Source: Cytophagales bacterium (GTDB lineage: Bacteria; Bacteroidota; Bacteroidia; Cytophagales; UBA9547). From it: DNA of 13,281 bases. Shown here one piece after another: positions 1 through 7,649 of this stretch. The notes beneath the pieces were generated by a model. It did not search any database and was not told the origin of the DNA. It saw only the letters and a program-made list of their open reading frames with translations. The position numbers were made by a program, and so were the translations under genes. The stretch lies in contig JANYCH010000405.1 of NCBI GenBank assembly GCA_025360395.1, forward strand, positions 1-13,281, in the 5' to 3' direction. The stretch's first letter is position 1; each line of letters starts with the position of its first letter.

Positions 1-684
1 GTGGCTAAAGCAGCAAGCTTAGGAGCATTTTACAGATTATTTGATGTTTGCTTTAGTAACAACGTTTCTAATTGGTCTAACATGCTGGGGGTCATTGCAG
101 CCTTAACCATTACCATTGGAAGTCTGGGAGCTGTTTATCAATACAATATCAAAAGATTACTTGCCTATTCCAGTATTGCAAATGCGGGTTTTATGCTTAT
201 AGCCATTATGCTTTCAGGCAGTGTAGTATCCTCTGGAAATATGTTATTCTATGCAAGTGCCTATGCAATTGCCGTAATTTCTGCTTTTGGGGTTATTATG
301 GTGGTTAGCAATAAAACCGGAAGCGATTCCATTGATTCATTTAACGGCTTAATAAAAACCAGCCCGTTAATGTCTGTTGTAATGACGATTGCCATGCTTT
401 CACTAGCTGGGATTCCATTAACCGCTGGTTTTTTTGGGAAGTTTTTTATCCTATATAGTGCTATGTCTGAAGGTTATATTTGGTTGACAATTCTTGCTGT
501 AATAAATTCTATGATTGGTATTTACTACTATTTCAAAGTGGTAATTGCCATGAATTTTAAGAGCCCTGCCAATGGGGAAGTTTACCAGGTTACAGGAATG
601 CACCAGTTTGCTTTATTGGCAGGCACAGCGATTACATTAATTTTGGGAATGTTTCCTCAATTGATGTATCAATTGCTAAATTAA
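1..684 (+). CDS. nuoN: NADH-quinone oxidoreductase subunit N, C-terminal part
   Basis: This is the C-terminal half of NuoN, an antiporter-like, proton-pumping membrane subunit of respiratory complex I. The visible 227 residues are almost entirely hydrophobic helices. They contain the family's hallmark stretch YNIKRLLAYSSIANAGFML near residues 48-66, with the conserved Lys-Arg and the Ser-Ser-Ile-Ala/His region, and a later segment with SLAGIPLTAGFFGKF (about 134-148) that is typical of NuoN/MrpD-type subunits. Full NuoN proteins have roughly 450-500 residues, so the gene starts outside the window. The GTG at base 1 is an internal codon: the frame is open to the edge and the first residues (AKAASLGAFYRLF) match the middle of the family. 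NuoN is normally the last gene of the nuo operon, which fits the change of gene content right after it. The identification is firm; only the 5' boundary is unknown. Confidence 0.93.
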   Translation: MAKAASLGAFYRLFDVCFSNNVSNWSNMLGVIAALTITIGSLGAVYQYNIKRLLAYSSIANAGFMLIAIMLSGSVVSSGNMLFYASAYAIAVISAFGVIMVVSNKTGSDSIDSFNGLIKTSPLMSVVMTIAMLSLAGIPLTAGFFGKFFILYSAMSEGYIWLTILAVINSMIGIYYYFKVVIAMNFKSPANGEVYQVTGMHQFALLAGTAITLILGMFPQLMYQLLN

Positions 685-686
685 CA

Positions 687-1421
687 ATGAATCGGGATTT
701 AAGATTTTGGATTTACAATTTCCGATCCCTCGTAATCCTTTTCCTGCTTTTTTTAAATTGGCAAATAGCTTCTGCTCAGGATACAGCTCAATACAAATTA
801 AAAACAGGTGATTTAAACATTGGACTAGACAGCCGTTTTTTAAGTACACTTGATTCTGCATCGAACACTACTAATTCCACTACGGTAGAAGGCTTATCAT
901 TGAGGTATCAAAGTTCTATCATCCTCCATTTCTTTGATAAGAGACCTGATAGGAAGTTTAAAGCCGGGGATTTGCTTTCAGCTGAAATAGCGGCTGGCTT
1001 CATGCAATCCCAGGATCCATCACAAAAGTTACCTGCATGGTTCGCTTATAGGTTTGAAATGGGAGCAGCCTTCATTTATAATGCTAACAAAAACCTGCAA
1101 TTAAATGCCAATTTGATATTATTGAGATTTTCAAGAGACTTTGTGACTCAAAATATCAGCGGTTCCGGTGTTGAGCTTCGTATAAGGTACAAAAGAATAA
1201 TTATCGAAACAGGTCTTGGATCCAGGCAACTTAGGATAATTGGTTTTCCAATTCCATTTTTCAATAAAGAAGAAGAGCAGAACATGACCATCTTTGGATT
1301 TCGCTATTTGGTAACACAAACTCAAAATGCTGGAGCAAGATTGGAGATTATAAATAAAAACATTACAAAAAATGGAGATGGTTTATTGAACCTTAGATTT
1401 TATTATGGAAGGTATTTTTAG
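687..1421 (+). CDS. secreted beta-rich protein, probable outer-membrane barrel
   Basis: I do not recognise a named family for this 244-residue protein. Residues 1-30 form a signal peptide with a basic start, a hydrophobic run VILFLLFLNW and a likely cleavage after ASA (about 28-30). There is no lipobox cysteine. The rest alternates hydrophobic and polar residues in short strands, for example LQLNANLILLRFSRDF and GVELRIRYKRIIIETGLG. It ends in an aromatic residue (GRYF), the usual C-terminal signature of outer-membrane beta-barrels. The ATG lies two bases after the nuoN stop, so the gene is probably translated from the nuo transcript, perhaps by coupling. No separate promoter is visible. A small barrel or a surface-associated beta protein are both possible. 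A role in complex I is not implied by position alone. Confidence 0.7.
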   Translation: MNRDLRFWIYNFRSLVILFLLFLNWQIASAQDTAQYKLKTGDLNIGLDSRFLSTLDSASNTTNSTTVEGLSLRYQSSIILHFFDKRPDRKFKAGDLLSAEIAAGFMQSQDPSQKLPAWFAYRFEMGAAFIYNANKNLQLNANLILLRFSRDFVTQNISGSGVELRIRYKRIIIETGLGSRQLRIIGFPIPFFNKEEEQNMTIFGFRYLVTQTQNAGARLEIINKNITKNGDGLLNLRFYYGRYF

Positions 1422-1437
1422 AAATCATATTTTCGTA

Positions 1438-1451
1438 TAGCCAATTGGCTA
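1438..1451. repeat. 14-bp perfect palindrome between convergent genes
   Basis: TAGCCAATTGGCTA is a perfect palindrome. It lies 17 bases after the stop of the upstream secreted-protein gene and about 55 bases from the stop of the facing dioxygenase gene. As RNA it could form a five-pair stem with an AATT loop. It is followed after a few bases by CTTTT only, so it would be a weak terminator at best. It may simply be a chance palindrome. Confidence 0.3.
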
Positions 1452-1506
1452 ATATGGTCTTTTGATATGAGTTAGAATCATTTTTAGTCGTGGCAAACAC
1501 ACACAC

Positions 1507-2034
1507 TTATTCGATCTTACCAGGACGTTCCATTTTTGTTCCGCATCTTTTACAAGTACATAGATCAACAGAAGAATAAAACTTCTCCATTACCTCCGGC
1601 AATTGTTTCACTATATCTTTAACTTCTACATACTCTTCATACAACTTATTGCTGCAATTTTCACAAAACCACATAAAACCATCCCTTTCATTATCTGCTC
1701 TATATCTTTCAATAACCAATCCAATTGTGTTGGCAGGTCTTTGAGGGCAATGAGCTGTCCGGGGTGGCAATAAAAACATATCACCCTCGGAAATAATCAT
1801 GTCCTGGACTTTATCCTCGACAATTACTTTTACTGTAATAGCCCCTTCCAATTGGTAAAATAATTCTTCACCTTCATTGTAGTGAAAATCTTTTCTTGCA
1901 TTTGGTCCACCTACAACCATCACAATAAAATCTTCGTTTGCCTTAAAAATTTGTTGGTTCCCAACCGGCGGCTTTAATAAATGACGGTTATCGTCAATCC
2001 ATCTTTTTAAATTAAAGGGCTTTGCTACGCTCAT
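1507..2034 (-). CDS. nbaC: 3-hydroxyanthranilate 3,4-dioxygenase
   Basis: This cytosolic Fe(II) cupin enzyme opens the ring of 3-hydroxyanthranilate with O2. The product closes to quinolinate, the NAD precursor in the kynurenine route from tryptophan; in some bacteria the enzyme serves 2-nitrobenzoate or anthranilate breakdown. The 175 residues match the bacterial enzyme's usual length. The iron ligands are visible as His51, Glu57 and His95, in DFHYNEGEELFYQLEG and LLPPRTAHCPQRP. Arg47, Arg99 and Glu109 fit the substrate-binding positions. The C-terminal rubredoxin-like second metal site is present as two CxxC pairs (Cys124/Cys127 and Cys161/Cys164), typical of bacterial and not animal forms. 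It stands alone between a convergent and a divergent gene, so any other kynurenine genes are elsewhere. ATG at 2034 is the only sensible start. No clear promoter was found for it. The symbol haaO is also used. Confidence 0.95.
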   Translation of the reverse strand: MSVAKPFNLKRWIDDNRHLLKPPVGNQQIFKANEDFIVMVVGGPNARKDFHYNEGEELFYQLEGAITVKVIVEDKVQDMIISEGDMFLLPPRTAHCPQRPANTIGLVIERYRADNERDGFMWFCENCSNKLYEEYVEVKDIVKQLPEVMEKFYSSVDLCTCKRCGTKMERPGKIE

Positions 2035-2167
2035 AAGTAGTTTTTAATATTTATATAAATTTTAAAACATCTGTATGTAATTATTAATAAGGTTTTAACA
2101 CTACTTAATATTTATAATATTTGCTGATTTTAAACTTAATTGAATTTAAAGCATTTGTTTTTAGCAC

Positions 2168-2199
2168 TTTGGCATATCAGGGTAAAATATATAACTTTG
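2168..2199 (+). promoter_or_regulatory. Bacteroidota-type promoter for the OmpA/PBP1C operon
   Basis: TTTG at 2168-2171, a 20-base spacer and TAACTTTG at 2192-2199 match the -33 (TTTG) and -7 (TAnnTTTG) elements of the main Bacteroidota sigma factor. Transcription would begin near 2206, giving a leader of about 26 bases before the TTG codon at 2232. This is the best promoter match in the window. Confidence 0.7.
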
Positions 2200-2231
2200 G
2201 TAAAAGGTAAATTACCACTAATAATATTCTT

Positions 2232-4202
2232 TTGAAATTATACAGAAATTACTTCCTGATTTTTTGTTTCGGACTGTTTACCCTTTCAAGTTTTGCACAA
2301 GGTAATAACGAAACTGATTACCTGAAAGAAGCAAATGAAGCCTTTGTTGAAAACAGGTTTGAAGATGCTTCCAGATTATTCAGAGAAATAATCAGGATTT
2401 CACCGGAAAATACTGAAGCTCAGTACCTGGCAGGATTGTCTACGTTTAAAAGTGGTCATAAAGCTGCTTCTTTACCCTATTTCAAAGCTGTTTATAAACT
2501 AAATCCCCATCATGACAAATTTCTTCTGAAATTTCTTGGAAGGACATATCAGCTAAACTATCAGTTCGATACTGCAATTGCCGTATTTAATGAATATAAA
2601 AATCATTTACACAAACATGAAAAGCATAACCAGGTTTTAGAAAAAGACCTGATAGATAAAAGGATACAGGAATGCGAATACGCCAAGGAGCTTATAAAAA
2701 ATCCTAAAGATGTATCTATTGCAAATATGGGCGAGCAGGTTAATTCTAAATATGATGATTATTCTCCCGCTATTGTTGCTGACGAGCAGGCATTGATGTT
2801 TACTTCCAGAAGGGACACAGAAGAAGGCAATAATTTTTCAAAAAAGGAATATGCCTTTTTTGAAGAAGTCTTTATTACCGAAAAAAAGGATAGCATTTGG
2901 GCCGCTGCAAAGAGTCTGAGCGACAATGTTAATGGAAAAAAACACGATGCTTGTGTATCTGTTTCTCCTGACGGTCAAAAATTAATTGTCTATAAATCTA
3001 ACCATATTTCTAAAGGAGATCTTTATTATAGTGATCTTAAAAATGGAGTTTGGACCGAGCCTGTAAAATTTGGAGGTGAAATAAACAGTAACTTTTTTGA
3101 ACCTAGTGCTACAATAAATTCAGCAGAGAACCTTCTGATCTTTTCTAGCGACAGACCTGGTGGCTTCGGTGGTTTAGACCTTTACATAAGCAGGTTATTG
3201 CCAAATGGTAAATGGGGAAAACCTGAAAACCTGGGTGAAAGTATCAACACTATATATGATGAAGATGCTCCGTTCTTACAAACGGACCAACGAACACTTC
3301 ATTTCAGTTCCAGCGGACATAATTCTATTGGAGGCTATGATATTTTTACTACTTATTATGATGGAAAAGATAAGAGTTGGTCTAAACCTGAAAACTTAGG
3401 ATATCCGATAAATACTCCTGATGATGACCTCTATTTTAGCTGGAACAATGAAGGAACAAGGGCTTATTTCTCTTCAGTGAGAGAAGATACATATGGCGGA
3501 CAGGATTTGTATGTGATGGATTTCCCAAATCTATCACCTCCTATGGTGGTATTGAAAGGAGTCGTGACAGACAAAAAAACTCAGTTGCCCTTGGGCTCGA
3601 TGATAAAAATTTCAATTTATACTTTGGACAGCAACCAAATTGTAGGAATTTTTAATTCAGACAATGCCACTGGAAAATACATCATTGCCTTGCCACACAA
3701 TAAAAAATATGGCATTCAGGTACAATCTGAAGGCTATATCCCATATTCTGATCATTACATTGCTCCTAAAATATTTGATTTCCTGGAAATTGTGAAGAAT
3801 ATAGAACTGCAACCTATTGACTCTGGAAATGTAGTAGTATTGAATAATATTTTCTTCGATTACAAAAAGACTGAATTTTCAAAATATTCTGAAACCGAAC
3901 TGAAGGTTGTAGCTGATTTTATGATAAAAAATCCTTTTGTTGAAGTTGAGATCGGAGGGCATACAGATAGCATTGGTTCAGAAGCTTATAACCAAAAGCT
4001 GTCTGAAACACGCGCACTTGCTGTAAAAACTTTTCTGGAAAACTCGGGGGTTGAAAGCAAAAGACTCCTTTCAAAAGGTTATAATTTCAGCAAACCTATA
4101 TCTACAAACCAAACACCTGAAGGCCGGCAATTAAACAGGCGTACTGAATTTATGATCGTAAAAGGGAAGGAACAAATAACCCATCTTTCTGAAGTTAAAT
4201 AA
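2232..4202 (+). CDS. PorE-like TPR / PD40 beta-propeller / OmpA-domain envelope protein
   Basis: A 656-residue exported protein that probably tethers an outer-membrane complex to peptidoglycan. Residues 1-23 are a signal peptide ending SSFAQ, with no lipobox cysteine. TPR-like helices follow (about 26-155, e.g. ALSTFKSGHKAA-type spacing). Next come PD40/WD40-like propeller blades (about 171-430) with repeated motifs such as LLIFSSDRPGGFGGLDLYIS, LHFSSSGHNSIGGYDIF and AYFSSVREDTYGGQDLYV. A carboxypeptidase-regulatory or CNA-B-like sandwich spans about 438-525. A C-terminal OmpA domain (about 535-645) carries the peptidoglycan-binding HTD at 577-579 and NRRTEF at 635-640. This order matches PorE, a type IX secretion component of Porphyromonas, but many Bacteroidota paralogs share it, so orthology is not proven. 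Start is TTG at 2232: it precedes the signal peptide and lies just after the promoter, and no ATG is available. It is followed 6 bases later by the PBP1C gene, which suggests an operon. Confidence 0.85.
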   Translation: MKLYRNYFLIFCFGLFTLSSFAQGNNETDYLKEANEAFVENRFEDASRLFREIIRISPENTEAQYLAGLSTFKSGHKAASLPYFKAVYKLNPHHDKFLLKFLGRTYQLNYQFDTAIAVFNEYKNHLHKHEKHNQVLEKDLIDKRIQECEYAKELIKNPKDVSIANMGEQVNSKYDDYSPAIVADEQALMFTSRRDTEEGNNFSKKEYAFFEEVFITEKKDSIWAAAKSLSDNVNGKKHDACVSVSPDGQKLIVYKSNHISKGDLYYSDLKNGVWTEPVKFGGEINSNFFEPSATINSAENLLIFSSDRPGGFGGLDLYISRLLPNGKWGKPENLGESINTIYDEDAPFLQTDQRTLHFSSSGHNSIGGYDIFTTYYDGKDKSWSKPENLGYPINTPDDDLYFSWNNEGTRAYFSSVREDTYGGQDLYVMDFPNLSPPMVVLKGVVTDKKTQLPLGSMIKISIYTLDSNQIVGIFNSDNATGKYIIALPHNKKYGIQVQSEGYIPYSDHYIAPKIFDFLEIVKNIELQPIDSGNVVVLNNIFFDYKKTEFSKYSETELKVVADFMIKNPFVEVEIGGHTDSIGSEAYNQKLSETRALAVKTFLENSGVESKRLLSKGYNFSKPISTNQTPEGRQLNRRTEFMIVKGKEQITHLSEVK

Positions 4203-4208
4203 ATTCAA

Positions 4209-6536
4209 TTGATCTTTTTAGGAAAGAGAATTTCCCAAATAAAATTTTTTCTTGCCTTTACATTTTCTGCTGTACTTGTTTTCCTTTTTATTCCTGTCAT
4301 TGAGTTTCATAAATCATACTCAACAGTAATAGAAGATAGAAATGAAAAACTACTGGGTGCTTCAATAGCAGATGATGGACAATGGCGTTTTCCCAAATCA
4401 GATACTCTTCCTTATAAATTTGTTACTGCCCTTCTTCAGTTTGAAGACAAACATTTTTATATACATCCCGGATTTAACCCCTATTCTATTGCCAGAGCGT
4501 TTTATAAAAACATCAAGGCAGGAAAAGTTGTACAGGGAGGAAGTACTTTGACCATGCAAACAGTACGGCTCTCCAGGAACAATCCTGAAAGGACAATTTC
4601 AGAAAAAATTATTGAAATATTTTCTTCAATCCGCCTGGAATTTACACTGTCCAAACAGGAAATTCTTTCACTATACATTTCTCATGCCCCTTTTGGCGGG
4701 AATGTGGTAGGACTGGAAGCAGCATCATGGAGGTATTTTTCAAGAAAACCCAATCAATTATCATGGGGAGAATCTGCCCTTTTAGCCGTTTTACCAAATA
4801 GTCCTTCACTTATTTATCCTGGAAAAAACTATAAAATTTTGTTACAGAAGCGTAACAGATTACTGCGTAAACTATTATCAGAAAAAATTCTGGACAAAAC
4901 CACCTGCGAATTAGCAGAATTGGAACCTTTACCTACTGGCCCTAAGCCATTACCAAGGTTTGCCGCTCATGCAATGGATAAATTAATTAAAGAAGGCAAA
5001 AAAGGACTTAGAATTAAAACATCAATTGATTTAAACAAACAGCTTAAAACGGCTGCTTTACTTAAAGTATATGGTAATAAACTCGTTACTAACTCTGTCT
5101 ACAATGGTGCAATCCTGATCCTGGAGGTAGAAACAGGAAAAGTAATAACCTATATTGGTAATACTCAGGGGACAGATCCTCACTTAGGATATGATGTTGA
5201 TATTATAAATTCAAGAAGAAGTTATGGCAGCCTTTTTAAACCGATGTTGTATGCTGCAATGCTGGAGGAAGGGACGCTCCTACCAAGGCAATTAGTTCCG
5301 GATGTACCAATAAATATTTCAGGGTATAAACCCCAGAATTTTTTTAAAGATTACGATGGGGTAGTTCCTGCAAACGAAGTGCTATCCCGATCTCTCAATG
5401 TTCCGTCCGTTAGGTTGCTACATGAACATGGGGTCCAAAAGTTTCAAGATATACTAATTAATGCCGGAATAACAACCCTTGACAAACCTGCAAGCCATTA
5501 TGGCTTATCTCTTATTTTAGGAGGTGGAGAATCTACATTATGGGAATTGACGGGAATGTATGCTTCACTTGCCCGTACAGCTGTGCAAAGGCAAACCAGT
5601 TTTGCAACCCCACAATTAATATCTGATAGTATTATAAATTTAAAAGCCAATCAACCCTTGATAAGTCCAGCAAGTGCCTGGTTTACACTTCAAGCCATAT
5701 CTGAAAGTAAAAGGCCGGGTAACGAGGGAGAATGGCTTCAATTTCCGTCCGAACAAAAAATTTCATGGAAAACAGGTACCAGCTATGGTTCCAGAGATGC
5801 CTGGGCAATTGGTGTTACTACTAAATATGCTGTAGGGGTTTGGTTAGGAAATGCCAGTGGGGAAGGAAGGTCAGGCTTAACAGGTATTAGTAGTGCTGCC
5901 CCACTTATGTTCGATGTCTTTGATTTATTAGAAAAAGCGGATCCAATCCCTAATCCAATTTCCGGAGTGACAACACTTTCTGTTTGTAAACAAAGTGGGT
6001 TTAAAGCATCAAGGTATTGTTCTGAAGTGACTGCAGAATTAGTACCACTTTCAGCAGGACGCTCTGTTCCTTGTCCTTACCATCAAATGATTCATTTAGA
6101 TAAAAACAAAAGCCAGGTTAACAGCAATTGCTGCAATGTAAGTGATATGCAACACAAAACATGGTTTGTATTACCTGCTTTGCATGAATGGTATTACAAA
6201 CCAAAACATCCGGACTATAAAAAATTACCAGACTGGAGCAAATCTTGCATACAAACAAGCAATTTTAAAAATATGGATGTCATCTACCCTAAAAGATATT
6301 CCAAGATTTTTATACCCCGGGAAATTACCGGAAAATTAGGAATGACTGTTTTTGAAGCTGCGCACCGGGAAAGGAAAGCTATTATTTACTGGCATGTGGA
6401 TAACAATTTCATTTGCCAAACAACTGTTTTTCATCAGGTTCCTATGCAACTTGCCGAAGGATGGCATACGCTAAGTTTGGTTGACAACCTAGGGGAAAGC
6501 ATTCAAATACGGTTTGAAATACTTTCTAAAAAGTAA
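4209..6536 (+). CDS. pbpC: penicillin-binding protein 1C (bifunctional glycosyltransferase/transpeptidase)
   Basis: PBP1C polymerises lipid II into glycan strands and, in family terms, carries a transpeptidase domain, at the periplasmic face of the inner membrane. The 775 residues match E. coli PbpC length. One membrane anchor lies at about 12-31. The GT51 glycosyltransferase domain (about 50-235) shows FED with catalytic Glu79, GGSTLTMQ at 110-117 and KQEILSLY at 149-156. The transpeptidase domain (about 300-570) has SLFK with nucleophile Ser341, SLN at 395-397 and KTG at 521-523, so all active-site motifs are intact. A Cys-containing linker (Cys593, 604, 622, 641, 642) leads to a BiPBP_C domain (about 688-772). 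TTG at 4209 is the start: it lies six bases after the upstream stop and there is no in-frame ATG before the catalytic domain. The alpha-2-macroglobulin gene that often neighbours pbpC is absent on the downstream side. Confidence 0.95.
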   Translation: MIFLGKRISQIKFFLAFTFSAVLVFLFIPVIEFHKSYSTVIEDRNEKLLGASIADDGQWRFPKSDTLPYKFVTALLQFEDKHFYIHPGFNPYSIARAFYKNIKAGKVVQGGSTLTMQTVRLSRNNPERTISEKIIEIFSSIRLEFTLSKQEILSLYISHAPFGGNVVGLEAASWRYFSRKPNQLSWGESALLAVLPNSPSLIYPGKNYKILLQKRNRLLRKLLSEKILDKTTCELAELEPLPTGPKPLPRFAAHAMDKLIKEGKKGLRIKTSIDLNKQLKTAALLKVYGNKLVTNSVYNGAILILEVETGKVITYIGNTQGTDPHLGYDVDIINSRRSYGSLFKPMLYAAMLEEGTLLPRQLVPDVPINISGYKPQNFFKDYDGVVPANEVLSRSLNVPSVRLLHEHGVQKFQDILINAGITTLDKPASHYGLSLILGGGESTLWELTGMYASLARTAVQRQTSFATPQLISDSIINLKANQPLISPASAWFTLQAISESKRPGNEGEWLQFPSEQKISWKTGTSYGSRDAWAIGVTTKYAVGVWLGNASGEGRSGLTGISSAAPLMFDVFDLLEKADPIPNPISGVTTLSVCKQSGFKASRYCSEVTAELVPLSAGRSVPCPYHQMIHLDKNKSQVNSNCCNVSDMQHKTWFVLPALHEWYYKPKHPDYKKLPDWSKSCIQTSNFKNMDVIYPKRYSKIFIPREITGKLGMTVFEAAHRERKAIIYWHVDNNFICQTTVFHQVPMQLAEGWHTLSLVDNLGESIQIRFEILSKK

Positions 6537-6603
6537 ATGATAGATTTTTGGGCCCTGCGAAATTGGTGGTTTTCCCTTTATGTGCTTAATTTTAAAAACT
6601 TTA

Positions 6604-6635
6604 CTGAAAAATAAGTTAAGAAAATGTTAACTTTG
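6604..6635 (+). promoter_or_regulatory. probable promoter for the 193-aa protein gene
   Basis: TAACTTTG at 6628-6635 is a full match to the Bacteroidota -7 element and is identical to the -7 element at 2192. The -33 position has only CTG (6604-6606), so this half is weak. A start near 6642 would leave a leader of about 16 bases before the GTG codon at 6658. Confidence 0.5.
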
Positions 6636-6657
6636 TGAGTTCACCATCCACTCATCT

Positions 6658-7239
6658 GTGAAAACATCCCCGAAGCAATCTAAGAAAGAACTAGCAGCCA
6701 TTGAAGAGGCAGCTGTATTAGCCAAGCAAAAAGAAGACAAAAGAAGATTGAAATCTTATGCTCCTGATACCTGGAAAAAGATTGAAAGCTGGGGCAGGGA
6801 ATCTGGCAACCTTTCTCAACACTTGCAAGGTTACTGCTTTACCATTTCTGGCAGAATCAGGAAGAACATTGAATTTGAAGGCTTTGAACTTGCTAATGGA
6901 GTTAAGGTTTTAGATATTGTTGCAGAACACGCACCGGAATTACTGGTACTTGTAGAAAAACAACCTAAAATAATAAAACTAGAAGTAACACTTGATGTAA
7001 TAGCGCAGGTTGTTTTGTGGGACAGGAAGAACAAAATCCTAAAGCCCATATCTTATACTTTTATGGCAGAATTGGCAACTGGAAAAAAACCTCTTTCTGA
7101 ACAAAATAAAAAAATTGCAGGCTGGAATTTAGAAATCGTTCAAAAATGTGGCTTTTTATACAAACCATCGCCAAATGCAGACGTGATCAATAACCCAGTT
7201 AAAAAAATAACACCTGTTGGAATACCCCAATTGGCATAA
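6658..7239 (+). CDS. unrecognised soluble charged protein, 193 aa
   Basis: I do not recognise this protein. It has no signal peptide or membrane helix, so it is probably cytosolic. Residues 1-35 are rich in Lys, Glu and Ala (KKELAAIEEAAVLAKQKEDK) and should form a long charged helix or short coiled coil. The middle (about 60-150) looks like a mixed alpha/beta domain with strands such as PELLVLVEK, IIKLEVTLDV and AQVVLWDR. The C-terminus, after about residue 170, is Pro/Asn-rich and probably flexible. The start is GTG at 6658: no ATG lies in frame until the middle of the protein, and a -7 promoter element sits about 22 bases upstream. It has its own terminator, so it seems monocistronic. Codon use looks like that of its neighbours. 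No function can be assigned. Confidence 0.7.
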   Translation: MKTSPKQSKKELAAIEEAAVLAKQKEDKRRLKSYAPDTWKKIESWGRESGNLSQHLQGYCFTISGRIRKNIEFEGFELANGVKVLDIVAEHAPELLVLVEKQPKIIKLEVTLDVIAQVVLWDRKNKILKPISYTFMAELATGKKPLSEQNKKIAGWNLEIVQKCGFLYKPSPNADVINNPVKKITPVGIPQLA

Positions 7240-7261
7240 TCAATATTAAATAACATTCAGG

Positions 7262-7295
7262 ACCGCAAAAGCACCAACTTCTGCGGTTTTTTTTT
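7262..7295 (+). terminator. intrinsic terminator after the 193-aa protein gene
   Basis: ACCGCAAAAG (7262-7271) pairs with CTTCTGCGGT (7278-7287) with one mismatch and a six-base loop. The stem is followed by an unbroken run of T up to 7295. It begins 22 bases after the stop codon at 7239. This is a textbook Rho-independent terminator and it separates this gene from the acetyltransferase gene. Confidence 0.85.
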
Positions 7296-7330
7296 GATCA
7301 ATTTTATCACTTTTTGATCCAATTAATATA

Positions 7331-7606
7331 ATGGAAATTAAAAACAAAGAATCAGAAGGGAGCGGACTTTTCTACATAGAACAAGGGACGTCGGAATCAG
7401 CAGAACTTCAATATGTACTTCAAGTTCACGACCGGTTGATCATTCAACATACCTATGTACCTGAATCACTTTCAGGCAAAGGAATTGGCAAGCAATTGGT
7501 TGATAAAACTGTGGAATATGCGAGAGCGCGTAACTTAAAAGTTGTTCCTGTCTGCTCATTTGCTAAAAAAGTAATGACTGCTGATGCTTATAAAGATGTA
7601 TTATAA
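7331..7606 (+). CDS. small GNAT-family N-acetyltransferase (YjdJ-type)
   Basis: A 91-residue protein of the short GNAT clade (PF14542-like), which keeps only the acetyl-CoA-binding core. Visible are the central strand and V-type turn LIIQHTYVPESLSGKGIGKQ, with the pyrophosphate-binding GKGIGK at about 50-55, followed by the helix LVDKTVEYARARN and the strand VVPVCSFAKKVM, which is the usual family end. The N-terminal substrate-binding strands are minimal, as in the family. The acceptor is unknown; proteins of this group are mostly uncharacterised, and some related ones acetylate small molecules or proteins. ATG at 7331 fits the family length. The gene ends in tandem stops (TAA TGA). It lies 43 bases upstream of the LRR-kinase gene on the same strand with no terminator between them, so co-transcription is likely. 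Confidence 0.88.
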   Translation: MEIKNKESEGSGLFYIEQGTSESAELQYVLQVHDRLIIQHTYVPESLSGKGIGKQLVDKTVEYARARNLKVVPVCSFAKKVMTADAYKDVL

Positions 7607-7649
7607 TGAACACATCAATTTAAACCAGCACCAATCATAAGTAATAGTT

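Noticed and set aside
1..3. GTG at the first base as the start of nuoN
   Set aside because: The first residues align with the interior of NuoN and half the usual protein length is missing, so the gene is cut by the window edge.
2035..2167. A promoter for the dioxygenase gene on the minus strand
   Set aside because: The spacer is very AT-rich and has many TA steps, but no TAnnTTTG lies at a sensible distance from the ATG at 2034.
6537..6657. A terminator after pbpC around the GGGCCC sequence (near 6550)
   Set aside because: GGGCCC is only a six-base palindrome and cannot form a useful hairpin; no T-run follows at the right distance.
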